Shown in pieces: positions 7,320-16,001 of a DNA stretch of 64,000 nt. The stretch's first letter is position 1. Each line of letters starts with the position of its first letter. The translations under genes were made by a program, and so were the position numbers. This DNA comes from Thermohalobaculum xanthum. GTDB lineage: Bacteria > Pseudomonadota > Alphaproteobacteria > Rhodobacterales > Rhodobacteraceae. The notes below the pieces were generated by a model. It ran no database searches. It worked only from the letters and a program-made list of their open reading frames with translations, and was not told where the DNA came from. The DNA lies in the NCBI RefSeq assembly GCF_016623495.1, contig NZ_JAEHHL010000006.1, positions 356,914-420,913 of the forward strand. Direction: 5' to 3'.

Positions 7320-8710
7320 TGCGGCCCGCCCTTCGCGCCGTCCCCGAGCGCCGCCGCGCCAAGGTCCAGCGTCGCCCGAAAGCCGCCCCGCGCGGGCCGC
7401 GAGAAGACCATCCGCCCGCCATGCGCCTCGGCCACGGCGCGCACGATCGCAAGTCCGATGCCGGCGCCGCCCTGGGCGTTCGCCTCGCTGCGGGCGAAGC
7501 GCTGGCCCGCCTGCTCCCACGTCGCCTCGGGCAGGCCGGCCCCCCGGTCGGTCACGTCGATCGCGCCCGGCGCGCGCACCGTGATGGTGACGGGCGGCAC
7601 GCCGTAGCGCAGCGCGTTGTTGACCAGGTTCTTGGTCGCCTCGATCAGGCTCAGCGCGTCGCCCTCGACGCTCACGCGGTCCTCGGGCAGGTCGAGCCGC
7701 AGGTCCTCGGGCGTCGAGGCCAGGTCGTGATCGCTCGCCTCGGCCACGCGGATCGCGACCATGCGCAGGTCCAGTTCCTCGCGCGGCACGGCGTCGGCCC
7801 GGTGCATCACCAGCGCCTGGTTCAGCAGCTGGTCGGTCAGCCGCCCCAGTCCGGCGGCGCAGCCGCGGATCCGCGCGGCCAGTGCGCGCAGGCGCTCGGG
7901 GTCGGCTTCCTCGGCCGCCAGTTCGGCCTGCGCGCTCAACGCCGCCACGGGCGTGCGCAGCTGGTGGGCGGCGTCGGCGATATAGGCCTGCATCGCGTCC
8001 ATGCGCCGCGCCAGCCGTGCCATGAAGCCGTTGATCGCCCCCACCGTCGCGCGGATCTCGCGCGGTGTCTCGACATCGAGCGGCGAAAGGTCCTCGGGCC
8101 GGCGCCCGGCCAGCGCCGCCTCGACCCGCCTCAGCGGCCCCAGCGCCGAGCGCACCGCCGCCGCCGTCAGCACGACCAGGCACAGGCCCCCCGCGGCCGC
8201 CAGCCACATCGCCTTGCGCGCAATGTCCCAGGCCAGGGTGCTGCGCGCCCGCAGGGTGTGGCCCACCACCACCGCAACCTCGCCGCTGTAGGCGCGCTCG
8301 GCGAAGCGGCGGCGCACCGCCGCCAGCCGCACCGGCTCGCCGCCGAACTCGGCGCCGTAGAACGCGACCTCGGCGCCCTGCGACGCCCGTGGCGGCGGCG
8401 GCACCAGGTCATAGCCGGTCACCGTCGCGCCCTCGCGATCGATCACGCGGTAGACGACCCGGTCCTCGGGCGCGAGCGCCAGCAACTCGAAGGCCGAGAC
8501 GGGGATGTCCACGGCCACCGCCCCCGCCGAGACGCTGACCGAGCGCGCGATGTCGAAGGCCGCGCCCGCCAGCAGCCGGTCATAGGCCTCACGCGCCGCC
8601 TCGCGCCCATAGGCCAGCGCCGCCAGCGCCGCGCCAAGCCCGCCCACCGCCAGCACCAGCGCCACCGCCAGCCCCAGCCGGACCGCGATCGAGGGCGCGC
8701 GTTCAGTCAT
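7316..8710 (-). CDS. sensor histidine kinase, TctE-like
   Basis: A 464-residue membrane sensor kinase. The first TM helix lies at about residues 10-32 and the second at about 168-186, enclosing a periplasmic 2CSK_N-type sensor domain. A HAMP-like linker follows. The H-box is YIADAAHQLRTPVAAL with phosphoacceptor His249, then an N-box (ATKNLVNNALRYG) and G-boxes (DRGAGLP, GGAGIGLAIV), so the kinase looks intact. It shares 8 bp with the upstream response-regulator gene and 4 bp with the downstream binding-protein gene. The divergent neighbour is a tctCBA operon, so control of tricarboxylate-type uptake is the natural reading. The actual ligand is not known. Confidence 0.92.
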   Translation of the reverse strand: MTERAPSIAVRLGLAVALVLAVGGLGAALAALAYGREAAREAYDRLLAGAAFDIARSVSVSAGAVAVDIPVSAFELLALAPEDRVVYRVIDREGATVTGYDLVPPPPRASQGAEVAFYGAEFGGEPVRLAAVRRRFAERAYSGEVAVVVGHTLRARSTLAWDIARKAMWLAAAGGLCLVVLTAAAVRSALGPLRRVEAALAGRRPEDLSPLDVETPREIRATVGAINGFMARLARRMDAMQAYIADAAHQLRTPVAALSAQAELAAEEADPERLRALAARIRGCAAGLGRLTDQLLNQALVMHRADAVPREELDLRMVAIRVAEASDHDLASTPEDLRLDLPEDRVSVEGDALSLIEATKNLVNNALRYGVPPVTITVRAPGAIDVTDRGAGLPEATWEQAGQRFARSEANAQGGAGIGLAIVRAVAEAHGGRMVFSRPARGGFRATLDLGAAALGDGAKGGPQ

Positions 8711-9374
8711 CCGCGATCAGCTGGTAGCCCAGGCCTCGCAGGGTGCGGATGCCCACCCGCGAGGGCTCGAGCTTGCGCCTTAGGCGCCCGACATAAAGTT
8801 CGACCGCGTTGATCCCGACCTCCTCGGCGTCGAAGGCGAACATCTTCTCGAAGATCGCCTCCTTCGGCATCACCCGGCCACGATTGGCGATCAGCGTCGC
8901 GAGCAGGGTGAACTCGCGCTTGGTCAGCGTCAGGGGCCGGCCCGCGATCGCGGCGGTGCGCCCGCCCGGGTCGAAACGCAGGTCGCCATAGTCGATCACG
9001 CCCGCCGCCTCGCCCGTGCGGCGCCGGGCCAGTGCCCTCGCTCGCGCCTCGAGCTCGCGCAGATCGAAGGGCTTCATGAGGTAGTCGTCCGCGCCCAGGT
9101 CCAGCGCCTCGACCCGGTCCTCGACGGCCAGCCGCGCGGTCAGCATCAGCACCGGGGTCGTGTCGCGCGCCTCGCGCAGGCCGCGCAGCAACTCGACCCC
9201 CGACCCGTCGGGCAGATTGATGTCGAGGATCATCAGGTCATAGGCCTGCACCGCCAGCGCGTCGTCCGCCTCGGCGCAGGTCGCGGCGCGGTCGACGGCA
9301 TCGCCGCGCCGGCGGAAATGCTCGACGATCGCGTCAGCGACATCGGCAATGTCCTCGACCAGCAGAATGCGCAT
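8703..9374 (-). CDS. OmpR-family response regulator, TctD-like
   Basis: A 223-residue response regulator. The receiver domain (residues 1-115) has the acidic pocket at the start (VED), phosphoacceptor Asp51 in LMILDINLPDGSG, the Thr in MLTAR and the Lys in LMKPFDLREL. The C-terminal winged helix (residues 125-220) is recognisable from PLTLTKREFTLLATLIANRG and NAVELYVGRLRRKLE...IRTLRGLGYQL. It is the first gene of the regulator-kinase-binding-protein operon and is divergent from tctC with a 229-bp gap, the obvious site for its operator. By analogy with TctD of Salmonella and BctD of Bordetella it should activate the transporter genes when the ligand is present. Confidence 0.92.
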   Translation of the reverse strand: MRILLVEDIADVADAIVEHFRRRGDAVDRAATCAEADDALAVQAYDLMILDINLPDGSGVELLRGLREARDTTPVLMLTARLAVEDRVEALDLGADDYLMKPFDLRELEARARALARRRTGEAAGVIDYGDLRFDPGGRTAAIAGRPLTLTKREFTLLATLIANRGRVMPKEAIFEKMFAFDAEEVGINAVELYVGRLRRKLEPSRVGIRTLRGLGYQLIADD

Positions 9375-9603
9375 GCCGTGCGTTTCCCCACCGGACGGGC
9401 GCTTGGCGGCCCGCTCCGTTCGCGATGAAGCCTAGCCGCTGCGCCGTCGGGGGTGAAGCGCCCTGCGCCGACGACCCGTCCCCCCCGGCGCGCGCCGATG
9501 CGACAGCTTCGTGACAGGCGCCGGTGCTAGGATGCGACACCGGCCGCCCGGCTCGCGCGAGTCGTCCGGCGGCCGCAATGACATTCTTTCGGGAGGAAAA
9601 GAC

Positions 9604-10596
9604 ATGCTCGTATCAACCCCGGTCCGGCGTCTCGCGACGGCGGCGGTCCTGGCGCTCTCCGGCCTCGCCGCGCCCGCGCTCGCCTTCGAGCCGACCGCGA
9701 CCGAATGCATCGCCCCCGCGAACCCCGGCGGCGGCTGGGACTTCACCTGCCGCCAGGTCGGCAAGACGCTGCAGGATCTCGGGCTCATTCCCGGCACGAT
9801 GCAGGTCAGCAACCTCGCGGGCGGCGGCGGCGGCGTGGCCTTCGCCGAGGTGGTCAACAAGCGCAACGACGAGAACAACCTGATCGTCGCCGCCTCGACC
9901 GCGACCGCGACCCGCCTCGCGCAGGGCGCCTATCCCGGCAATACACGCGACCAGGTGCGCTGGCTCGGCTCGGTCGGTGCCGATTACGGCATCATCGCTG
10001 TCGCCAAGGACAGCGAGGTCAACACGCTTCCCGAGCTCATGGAGAAGATCAAGACGGATCCGCGCTCGGTCTCGATCGCCGGCGGCTCGGCGGTCGGCGG
10101 CTGGGACCACCTCAAGGTGCTGATCGCCGCCGACAAGGCCGGGATCGAGGACCTGCGGACCATCAAGTACGTCGCCTTCGATGGCGGCGGCGAGGCGGTG
10201 ACGCAGCTTCTTGCCGGCTCGGTGCAGGCCTTTACCGGCGACGCCTCCGAGGCCAAGGGCTTCGTCGACTCGGGTGACATCAAGGTGATCGCGGTGCTCG
10301 CGCCCGAGCGGCTCGAGGGCGATTTCGCCAGTTTCCCGACTGCGCGCGAGCAGGGCATCGACGCGATCGGCGCCAACTGGCGCGGCTTCTACGGGCCGGG
10401 CGGCATGTCGGACGACGCCTATGGCTTCTGGGTCGAGCAGATCGGCAAGGTCTACGATTCGGCCGAGTGGAAGCAGGTCATGGCGCAGAACGGTCTCGCG
10501 CCGCTCGACCTGCGCGGCGCCGAGTTCGAGGCCTTCGTGGCCGACTCGATCGCCTCGATCGAGCAGCTGTCGCGCGAGATCGGCCTGATCAAGTAA
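9604..10596 (+). CDS. tctC: TTT transporter periplasmic binding protein (TctC family)
   Basis: A 330-residue exported binding protein with a Sec signal (VRRLATAAVLALSGLAAPALA). The mature N-terminus, CIAPANPGGGWDFTCRQVGKTLQDLG, is the conserved PxxPGGGxD carboxylate-recognition loop of TctC/Bug proteins. NLAGGGGGVAFAEVV and the later AFDGGGEAVTQLLAGSVQAFTGDASE also match the family fold. An AGGAGG-like ribosome site precedes the ATG. It is first in the tctCBA operon and is followed by a hairpin, a common way to keep more binding protein than membrane subunits. Tricarboxylate or another organic acid is the probable ligand; families of this kind are diverse, so citrate cannot be assumed. Confidence 0.93.
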   Translation: MLVSTPVRRLATAAVLALSGLAAPALAFEPTATECIAPANPGGGWDFTCRQVGKTLQDLGLIPGTMQVSNLAGGGGGVAFAEVVNKRNDENNLIVAASTATATRLAQGAYPGNTRDQVRWLGSVGADYGIIAVAKDSEVNTLPELMEKIKTDPRSVSIAGGSAVGGWDHLKVLIAADKAGIEDLRTIKYVAFDGGGEAVTQLLAGSVQAFTGDASEAKGFVDSGDIKVIAVLAPERLEGDFASFPTAREQGIDAIGANWRGFYGPGGMSDDAYGFWVEQIGKVYDSAEWKQVMAQNGLAPLDLRGAEFEAFVADSIASIEQLSREIGLIK

Positions 10597-10623
10597 CCCG
10601 GGTCCGCGACGGGCCCGGAAAGC

Positions 10624-10647
10624 CGGCGGCCGCCACCGCGGCCGCCG
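10624..10647 (+). promoter_or_regulatory. hairpin between tctC and tctB
   Basis: A 10-bp GC stem (CGGCGGCCGC-type arms at 10624-10633 and 10638-10647, loop CACC) sits in the 115-bp gap after tctC. There is no T tract, so it is more likely an mRNA-stabilising or attenuating structure than a full stop. Confidence 0.5.
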
Positions 10648-10711
10648 CAAGATCAACGACCACGAGCGGCACGGCGCCGGAGAGCGCGCGACCGCAGGAG
10701 GAAACGGACCA

Positions 10712-11143
10712 ATGAGCGACCGCATCTTTGGCGGCATAGGGCTCCTGCTCGCCGCCTTCTTCATCTGGGGCGCGACGCAGATCGAGCTCAGCTTCATCTC
10801 GGACCCGGTGGGGCCGCGCAAGTTCCCGATGATCATCGGGGCGGTGCTGGGGCTCGCCAGCCTCGTCGTGCTGATCCGGCCCGACGCCGAGCCGCACTGG
10901 CCGCCGCTCGGGCGCCTTGCCGAGATCGCGGGCGCCGTCGCGGTGATGGTCGCCTACGCGCTCCTCTTGCCCGATCTCGGCTTCGTAATCGCCACGGCCG
11001 CGGCCTCGGCGGTCCTGACCTGGCGGCTCGGCACAAGGCCGCTCTGGGCGGTGGTGACGGGCGTCCTGACCTCGCTTGGCATCTACACCGTGTTTCACCT
11101 GATCCTTGGCCTGTCGCTGGCCAAGGGCCCGCTCGGTTTCTGA
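10712..11143 (+). CDS. tctB: TTT transporter small membrane subunit (TctB family)
   Basis: A 143-residue membrane protein with four predicted TM helices, at about residues 5-22, 40-58, 70-90 and 108-130. FISDPVGPRKFPMIIGAVLGLASLVVL near the N-terminus is the typical GPRxFP element of TctB. TctB is the poorly conserved small subunit that pairs with the large TctA channel. A GGAGGAAA ribosome site lies upstream. The gene is followed after 10 bp by tctA, as in other TTT operons, which supports the assignment although sequence similarity in this family is weak. Confidence 0.9.
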   Translation: MSDRIFGGIGLLLAAFFIWGATQIELSFISDPVGPRKFPMIIGAVLGLASLVVLIRPDAEPHWPPLGRLAEIAGAVAVMVAYALLLPDLGFVIATAAASAVLTWRLGTRPLWAVVTGVLTSLGIYTVFHLILGLSLAKGPLGF

Positions 11144-11153
11144 GGAGGCGGCC

Positions 11154-12695
11154 ATGGACGCACTCGCATCGCTCGCCGACGGGTTTGCCGTCGCGCTGAC
11201 CTGGCAGAACCTCTTCCTCGCGCTGGTCGGCTGCTTCCTCGGCACCGTGATGGGCGCGCTGCCGGGGCTCGGACCCTCGAACGGCGTGGCCATCCTGATC
11301 CCGCTCGCCTTCACCCTCGGCCTCGGCCCGACCGAGGCGATGATCCTGCTCACCTCGGTCTATTACGGGGCGATGTATGGGGGGCGGATCTCGTCGATCC
11401 TGCTCAACATCCCCGGCGACGAGCCGGCGCTGATGACGACCCTCGACGGCTATCCCATGGCGCAGCAGGGCCGGGGCGGCGAGGCGCTGGCGCTTTCGGG
11501 CGTCGCGTCCTTCGTCGGCGCCTTCCTCGCCACCTGGGGTCTCGTATTCCTCGCGCCTCAGCTGGTGAAGGTCGCACTGCTGTTCGGCCCGGCCGAGTAT
11601 TTCGCCCTTTTCGTGCTGGCGTTCGCCACGCTTGGCGGCATCGCCTCGCGCAACCAGGCAAAGGCGGCCTTCGCCGCGGCGCTCGGCCTCGGCATCGCCA
11701 TGGTCGGTGTCGACGGGCAGACCGGAGTGCCGCGCTTCTCCTTCGGCGAGGTGCATCTCTATGACGGGATCGACTTCCTCGTCGCCATCGTCGGGCTCTT
11801 TGCGCTCTCCGAGGTCTTCATCTTCCTCGAGCATCGGGGCGAGGCCTCGGTCGAGGGCAAGGACACCGGGGCAGGCATCGGCCGCATCGTCCCCTCGGGC
11901 CGGCTGATCGCGCGCTGCACGCCGACCATGCTGCGCACCTCGCTGCTCGGCTTCATCGCCGGCGTCCTGCCGGGGGCGGGCGCCTCGCTCGGCTCGTTCC
12001 TGGCCTACTCGATGGAGAAGAAGCTGGTCGACCGCGAGGGCACCTTCGGCACCGGCGACCCGCGCGGCGTGGCCGCGCCCGAGGCCGGCAACAACGCGGC
12101 CGCGGGCGGCGCGCTGGTGCCGATGCTGGCGCTGGGCGTGCCGGGCTCGGGCACGACGGCCGTGCTGCTCGCCATGCTGCTCGCGCTCAACATCACGCCG
12201 GGGCCGCTCCTGTTCACCCAGAACCCCGACGTCGTCTGGGGCCTGATCGCGGCGCTGTTCATCGGCAACCTCATGCTGCTGGCGATGAACATCCCCATGG
12301 TCGGCCTATTCGTGCGCGTCCTGCTGGTGCCGCCGCGGATCCTGATGCCGATCGTGGCGATGGTCTCCTTCGTCGGCATCTATGGCATCTCGGGCTCGAC
12401 CTTCGACCTGCTGGTGATGGTGGTGTTCGGCGTGCTCGGCTGGCTGCTGCGCAAGCTCGACGTGCCGCTGGTGCCGGTGATCCTCGGCGTGCTGCTGGGC
12501 AACCTGATGGAGGCCAACCTGCGCCGCGCCATGACCATCTCGGACGGCGACTGGACCACGCTCTTCGCCTCGCCGCTGTCGATCGGGCTGTGGACCGTCT
12601 CGATCGTGGGCTTCGTGCTGCCGATCATCTTCGGCAAGGTGCTGCGCGCCCGGATGGGCCGCCGCAAGGACGAGGAAGGCGCGGTCAGCGACTGA
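11154..12695 (+). CDS. tctA: TTT transporter large membrane subunit (TctA family)
   Basis: A 513-residue polytopic protein with about 11-12 membrane helices. Family signatures are clear: GALPGLGPSNGVAILIPL near residue 40, YYGAMYGGRISSILLNIPGDE, and in the second half GVLPGAGASLGSFLAYSMEKK and GNNAAAGGALVPMLALGVPGSGTTAVLL. The two halves repeat the PGxGxxxG motif that forms the pseudo-symmetric transport core. The ATG has GAGGAGG just upstream and begins 10 bp after tctB. Together with TctC and TctB it makes a secondary, ion-driven carboxylate importer, probably controlled by the divergent two-component system. Confidence 0.95.
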   Translation: MDALASLADGFAVALTWQNLFLALVGCFLGTVMGALPGLGPSNGVAILIPLAFTLGLGPTEAMILLTSVYYGAMYGGRISSILLNIPGDEPALMTTLDGYPMAQQGRGGEALALSGVASFVGAFLATWGLVFLAPQLVKVALLFGPAEYFALFVLAFATLGGIASRNQAKAAFAAALGLGIAMVGVDGQTGVPRFSFGEVHLYDGIDFLVAIVGLFALSEVFIFLEHRGEASVEGKDTGAGIGRIVPSGRLIARCTPTMLRTSLLGFIAGVLPGAGASLGSFLAYSMEKKLVDREGTFGTGDPRGVAAPEAGNNAAAGGALVPMLALGVPGSGTTAVLLAMLLALNITPGPLLFTQNPDVVWGLIAALFIGNLMLLAMNIPMVGLFVRVLLVPPRILMPIVAMVSFVGIYGISGSTFDLLVMVVFGVLGWLLRKLDVPLVPVILGVLLGNLMEANLRRAMTISDGDWTTLFASPLSIGLWTVSIVGFVLPIIFGKVLRARMGRRKDEEGAVSD

Positions 12696-12720
12696 CCGGC
12701 CTCTCCGCGCGACAACAGGG

Positions 12721-12741
12721 CGGGCGGCCAGTGGCCGCCCG
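12721..12741 (+). terminator. hairpin after tctA
   Basis: A perfect 9-bp stem (CGGGCGGCC / GGCCGCCCG, loop AGT) lies 25 bp after the tctA stop. It is followed only by TTCTCGT, so rho-independent activity is uncertain, but position and stem strength fit the end of the tct operon. Confidence 0.5.
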
Positions 12742-12820
12742 TTCTCGTCCGGGCCGGCGTCGCAAGCCGCGCAGAACGCATGCAGGGCAGACCCGGAGGC
12801 TGCGAACTGGCATTCGGTCG

Positions 12821-12882
<62 letters not shown>

Positions 12883-12896
12883 ATGGACCGCTTCGT

Positions 12897-13013
12897 GCGA
12901 CATATCCCGCCTTTGCAGCGACACATGGCGTTGCAAACAATAGAATTTATGCGACACTCGCCGACATGACACGGCGGCGCTATCGTGCTGATGTGTGACC
13001 CCAGTGTGACCCC
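12897..13013. repeat. short direct repeats beside the left att site, candidate integrase arm sites
   Basis: GCGACA occurs at 12897, 12918 and 12951 (spacing 21 and 33 bp, near whole helical turns). An inverted pair TTTGCA/TGCAAA lies at 12912-12917 and 12932-12937. A tandem TGTGACCCC repeat at 12994-13013 has a partner near the right end (24857-24875). This is the place where lambda-like integrases bind their arm sites. Confidence 0.45.
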
Positions 13014-13030
13014 AGGCGTGAGGCGGGAAG

Positions 13031-14254
13031 TTGAACAGAACCGCGGATATCATCCCTCTTGGAAAGGCCGGGGAGGTCGACGCCCCCAAGGCAAAGGATC
13101 GGGGGAGGACGCTGACACAGCGGGCGGTCGAGACGGCGAAACCAGGAACTGAGCGTTACGAGATCCCTGATGCGAGCCTTCCCGGCTTCGTGCTCAGGGT
13201 CTCGCCCGGCGGCGCAAAGACCTACTATGTCCGGACACGGGTAGGACGCGGGCGAGGTGCCAGAAGTGTGCGGGTCCAGATCGGCGGCGCACAGCTCTGG
13301 AGGCTCGCTGACGCACGCGAGGAAGCGCGCCGGATCATCGCCGAGGCGAGGGCGGGTGTTGATCCAACCGACGCCAGCGCTGGGAAGAACCTCAGCGATC
13401 ACCTGGATGACTACGAGAAAGAGCTTCGACGCCGGGAAGTGGTGAAGCGGTCGGACATGATGACAACCCTGCGGCGTGGCCTTGATGGTCGGCTTGCGCC
13501 CAGCGATCTCACACGGACGATGATCGTGGCTGAGATCGAGCGGCTCGAGGCGACCGGCAGGGTGGGGGCTGCGGAATATTTTCGGAAGACCGCAGCGACC
13601 TTCCTCAGCTGGTTGGTCAGCCGGGGCGCGATCACAGCCTCTCCGATGGCCGGGTATCGCAGACCGCGCTCCACGCGAGCGGAGAGGCTCGCCCGGCGGC
13701 GCTGGGTTGCGACCGGGGCGGATGAGATCAGGCGGCTTTGGGATGCTCTGGGAGCCATCTCTGATCCCGTTCGCCGCGATCTGGTGCGTTTCATGCTCTT
13801 GACCGGGCAGAGGCGGACGGAGACGAGCCTTGTCGAATGGGATCAAATCCATGACGACAGATGGGATATTCCGGCGAGGATCACAAAGACCGGCGCGGAC
13901 CATTCTGTGCCACTAGGCCCGCTCTCTCTCGCGCTCATGGAGGCGCAGCCGCGGCTTGCCGGAGCGTCACTGGTTTTCCCCGGCCGGAACTTGCGGCCGA
14001 TCTCAGGCTGGTCGAAGCTGCTCACGCCGGCGCGCAAAGCCTTTGGCGACGAGCAGCTCTGCTTGCATGGTCTCCGCAGAACCTACCGCACCGGGCTCTC
14101 TACGCTCGGCGTCGAGGAGGCTGTCGCGGAACTCATGATCGGTCACAAGCGTCAGGACCTCGTGCGCCTCTATGACTTCTCCAACCTTTGGGAAAAGAGA
14201 TGTGAGGCGCAGGTCCGATGGGAAGATCACATCAGATCCGTGGTGGGGGCCTGA
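13031..14254 (+). CDS. tyrosine recombinase / integrase (DUF4102-type)
   Basis: A 407-residue site-specific recombinase. The N-terminal arm-binding domain (about 26-115) contains DASLPGFVLRVSPGGAKTYYVR and DAREEARRIIAEARAGVDP, typical of DUF4102 integrases that target tRNA genes. A core-binding domain follows, then the catalytic domain with Arg261/262 (LLTGQRRTE), Lys286 (ITKTGADHSVPL), His346-x2-Arg349 (LHGLRRTY), His372 (MIGHKRQ) and the nucleophile Tyr381 (VRLYDFS), so it looks active. TTG at 13031 is the only start that keeps the arm domain whole; GGCGGGAAG precedes it. It points into the element and is at the far end from the intact tRNA, which is less usual. Confidence 0.92.
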   Translation: MNRTADIIPLGKAGEVDAPKAKDRGRTLTQRAVETAKPGTERYEIPDASLPGFVLRVSPGGAKTYYVRTRVGRGRGARSVRVQIGGAQLWRLADAREEARRIIAEARAGVDPTDASAGKNLSDHLDDYEKELRRREVVKRSDMMTTLRRGLDGRLAPSDLTRTMIVAEIERLEATGRVGAAEYFRKTAATFLSWLVSRGAITASPMAGYRRPRSTRAERLARRRWVATGADEIRRLWDALGAISDPVRRDLVRFMLLTGQRRTETSLVEWDQIHDDRWDIPARITKTGADHSVPLGPLSLALMEAQPRLAGASLVFPGRNLRPISGWSKLLTPARKAFGDEQLCLHGLRRTYRTGLSTLGVEEAVAELMIGHKRQDLVRLYDFSNLWEKRCEAQVRWEDHIRSVVGA

Positions 14255-14914
14255 ATGGCAGATCGTCAGGACGAAGCCCCGCGGCTCCCAGAGGAATATA
14301 TGAACGATCCCTATCGCGAACTCGCCGAGAAACTATACGCTCTGAACGGCTTCCCATTGCCAGATGAAGACGCGGACGTTCCGCGTGATTTTACTATCAA
14401 AGCCACGCCTCAAATGCTCGCGAATTGGGCCAATGCGCTTGGCGTCGTCTGCCAGCATTTGCTGACCAACTCGGCAGTGTTTCGTGATTTTCCCAATTTG
14501 GCCGATCCGCTGCATCAGCTCATGGCGAAGCTGAGCAACGAAGTCGTTCGCGACCGGTCTCGCCGTGCTGGCGTTGGCCGCCCGCGATACGATGGTAACG
14601 CGTTGCAGATCCGCACCTTGGCCTTGGCGTGGGAGACTTTGCTCGCCGAGCTGGGAATGGCACGGCGAGATGCGGCAACGATGGTTGTGGATGCGTTGAA
14701 CGAAGGAGGCATCACCACCTCGAAAACAAGCCTGAAGAACTGGCGCCACAAGTGGCTAGAGGAAGGCGACGAGAGCGCAGATGGTTCTGTTTCGAGGAAG
14801 CAGCGGTACCACGACACGCTCGAGCGCTTGGCGGAAGGCCACACGGATCTGTCGGATGCGATCGGTAAATGCCGGGCCATGATCGTCAGCATCGCGCTTT
14901 CGAACTCGGGATAG
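14255..14914 (+). CDS. hypothetical element protein, 219 aa
   Basis: I do not recognise this protein. Its ATG follows the integrase stop directly (TGA-ATG), so the two are translationally coupled. The sequence is mostly alpha-helical and hydrophilic. A central stretch, RTLALAWETLLAELGMARRDAATMVVDALNEGGITTSKTSLKNWRHKW, looks like a helix-turn-helix-type DNA-binding region, and the C-terminal 50 residues are another helix with RKQRYHDTLERLAEGHTDL. No enzymatic motif is visible. It may control excision or integrase level. Similar integrase-coupled proteins are common in alphaproteobacterial islands but lack a known role. Confidence 0.75.
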   Translation: MADRQDEAPRLPEEYMNDPYRELAEKLYALNGFPLPDEDADVPRDFTIKATPQMLANWANALGVVCQHLLTNSAVFRDFPNLADPLHQLMAKLSNEVVRDRSRRAGVGRPRYDGNALQIRTLALAWETLLAELGMARRDAATMVVDALNEGGITTSKTSLKNWRHKWLEEGDESADGSVSRKQRYHDTLERLAEGHTDLSDAIGKCRAMIVSIALSNSG

Positions 14915-14989
14915 TTCCTAAACCCTCCTGTTTCGTAAGCCGGTCTGCATGGTTGATGGGGACATCACCTGATGAGGAGATGTTCTACC

Positions 14990-15232
14990 ATGATCACCAA
15001 GCCTTCACAGTTTGCTCCGCCGCGCATCGATCCGCGTCACCGCATTGCCGATGACTGCCTCTACACGACCGACGAAGTGGCCGCTCTTCTTCGCGTGACG
15101 CGGCGCACCCTCGAGCGGTGGCGCCGGGAAGGGAAGGGCCCTCGGGTCACGAGGCTCTGGGACGGCGGTCGCCCACTGTATCGGGGAAAGCATCTCTTGG
15201 AGGCGCTTGAGGCCTCGTCACACGCAGCCTGA
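14990..15232 (+). CDS. helix-turn-helix (excisionase/AlpA-like) protein
   Basis: An 80-residue protein. The core CLYTTDEVAALLRVTRRTLERWRREGKGPRVTRLWDGGRPLYRGKHLLEAL is the MerR/excisionase-type helix-turn-helix: the TxxEVAxxLxVxxxTLxRWRxxG motif followed by a wing with RPLYR. Proteins of this kind act as recombination directionality factors or small regulators. GAGGAG at 14974-14979 supports the ATG at 14990; an upstream in-frame ATG at 14972 lacks its own site. Its position close to the integrase suggests it directs excision. Confidence 0.82.
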   Translation: MITKPSQFAPPRIDPRHRIADDCLYTTDEVAALLRVTRRTLERWRREGKGPRVTRLWDGGRPLYRGKHLLEALEASSHAA

Positions 15233-15246
15233 GGTGGAGGCGCTTG

Positions 15247-15915
15247 ATGGCACGGAAAAATCGGAAGGGCAGGACGGAGTTCAACGAGCATTTTGCAAAG
15301 ATGCTGCGCTCCACCATGGAGGAGCCTGCTTGGCGGGCACTCTCAACCGCCGCGCAGTCTCTTTATCCGTGGATCAAGCTCGAGTGGCATGGACCGAGTA
15401 GCAACAACAACGGCAAGATCCGCTTCAGTGTTCGCCAGGCCGCTCAGGCAGTGGGGTGCGATCCCGGAACAGCAAGGAGAGCGTTCTGCGATCTACAGGC
15501 GAAGGGTTTCTTGCATGTGACGAAGGTCTCCTCGCTTGGGTCGGAGGGCGAGGCGCGGGGCAACGAGTATGAAATCACCGAACTGGCCCTGCCCGGCGCC
15601 ATCGAGGGAAGGAAGCTCTATCGCTCATGGCGCCCGGGTCGAGATTTTCCGGTCCAAAGAGCGAAGGCGAACAACCCGAAGGGAAAGGGCGGCTTCGGAA
15701 ATTCAGAAACCCGACCGCAAGATGCAGATCAATCTCGTGCCTCCGAACTGCAGAATGCGGGATGGCCTGACCGCAATTCGCAGATGAACACGCCGAATAT
15801 CGACAACGTCGCAACTGCAGAACGCAGACATCCTTATCTACCAGAGGGGTGTGGGGAGCGTGCAGCTTCTGGATGCGTCCGCGCGACGAGCGCTGCTGTT
15901 GGCGCAGAGTGCTGA
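15247..15915 (+). CDS. helix-turn-helix protein of replication-initiator type, 222 aa
   Basis: A 222-residue protein whose N-terminal half (EFNEHFAKMLRSTMEEPAWRALSTAAQSLYPWIKLEW) and following segment (IRFSVRQAAQAVGCDPGTARRAFCDLQAKGFLHVTKVSS) look like a winged-helix domain of the sort found in plasmid and island replication or regulatory proteins. The C-terminal third is low-complexity, polar and probably disordered. GTGGAGG precedes ATG 15247. It starts 14 bp after the excisionase-like gene. I cannot assign an activity; a role in copy control or initiation is only an inference from the fold-like pattern. Confidence 0.7.
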   Translation: MARKNRKGRTEFNEHFAKMLRSTMEEPAWRALSTAAQSLYPWIKLEWHGPSSNNNGKIRFSVRQAAQAVGCDPGTARRAFCDLQAKGFLHVTKVSSLGSEGEARGNEYEITELALPGAIEGRKLYRSWRPGRDFPVQRAKANNPKGKGGFGNSETRPQDADQSRASELQNAGWPDRNSQMNTPNIDNVATAERRHPYLPEGCGERAASGCVRATSAAVGAEC

Positions 15916-16001
15916 GTTCATGGGGTCGTCGTCAATCAGCGCCCTGCGGATGATCCGTGGTTCTGTAATCAGCTTTCGCCAAGAGTGCGTCGGGAGGGAA
16001 A

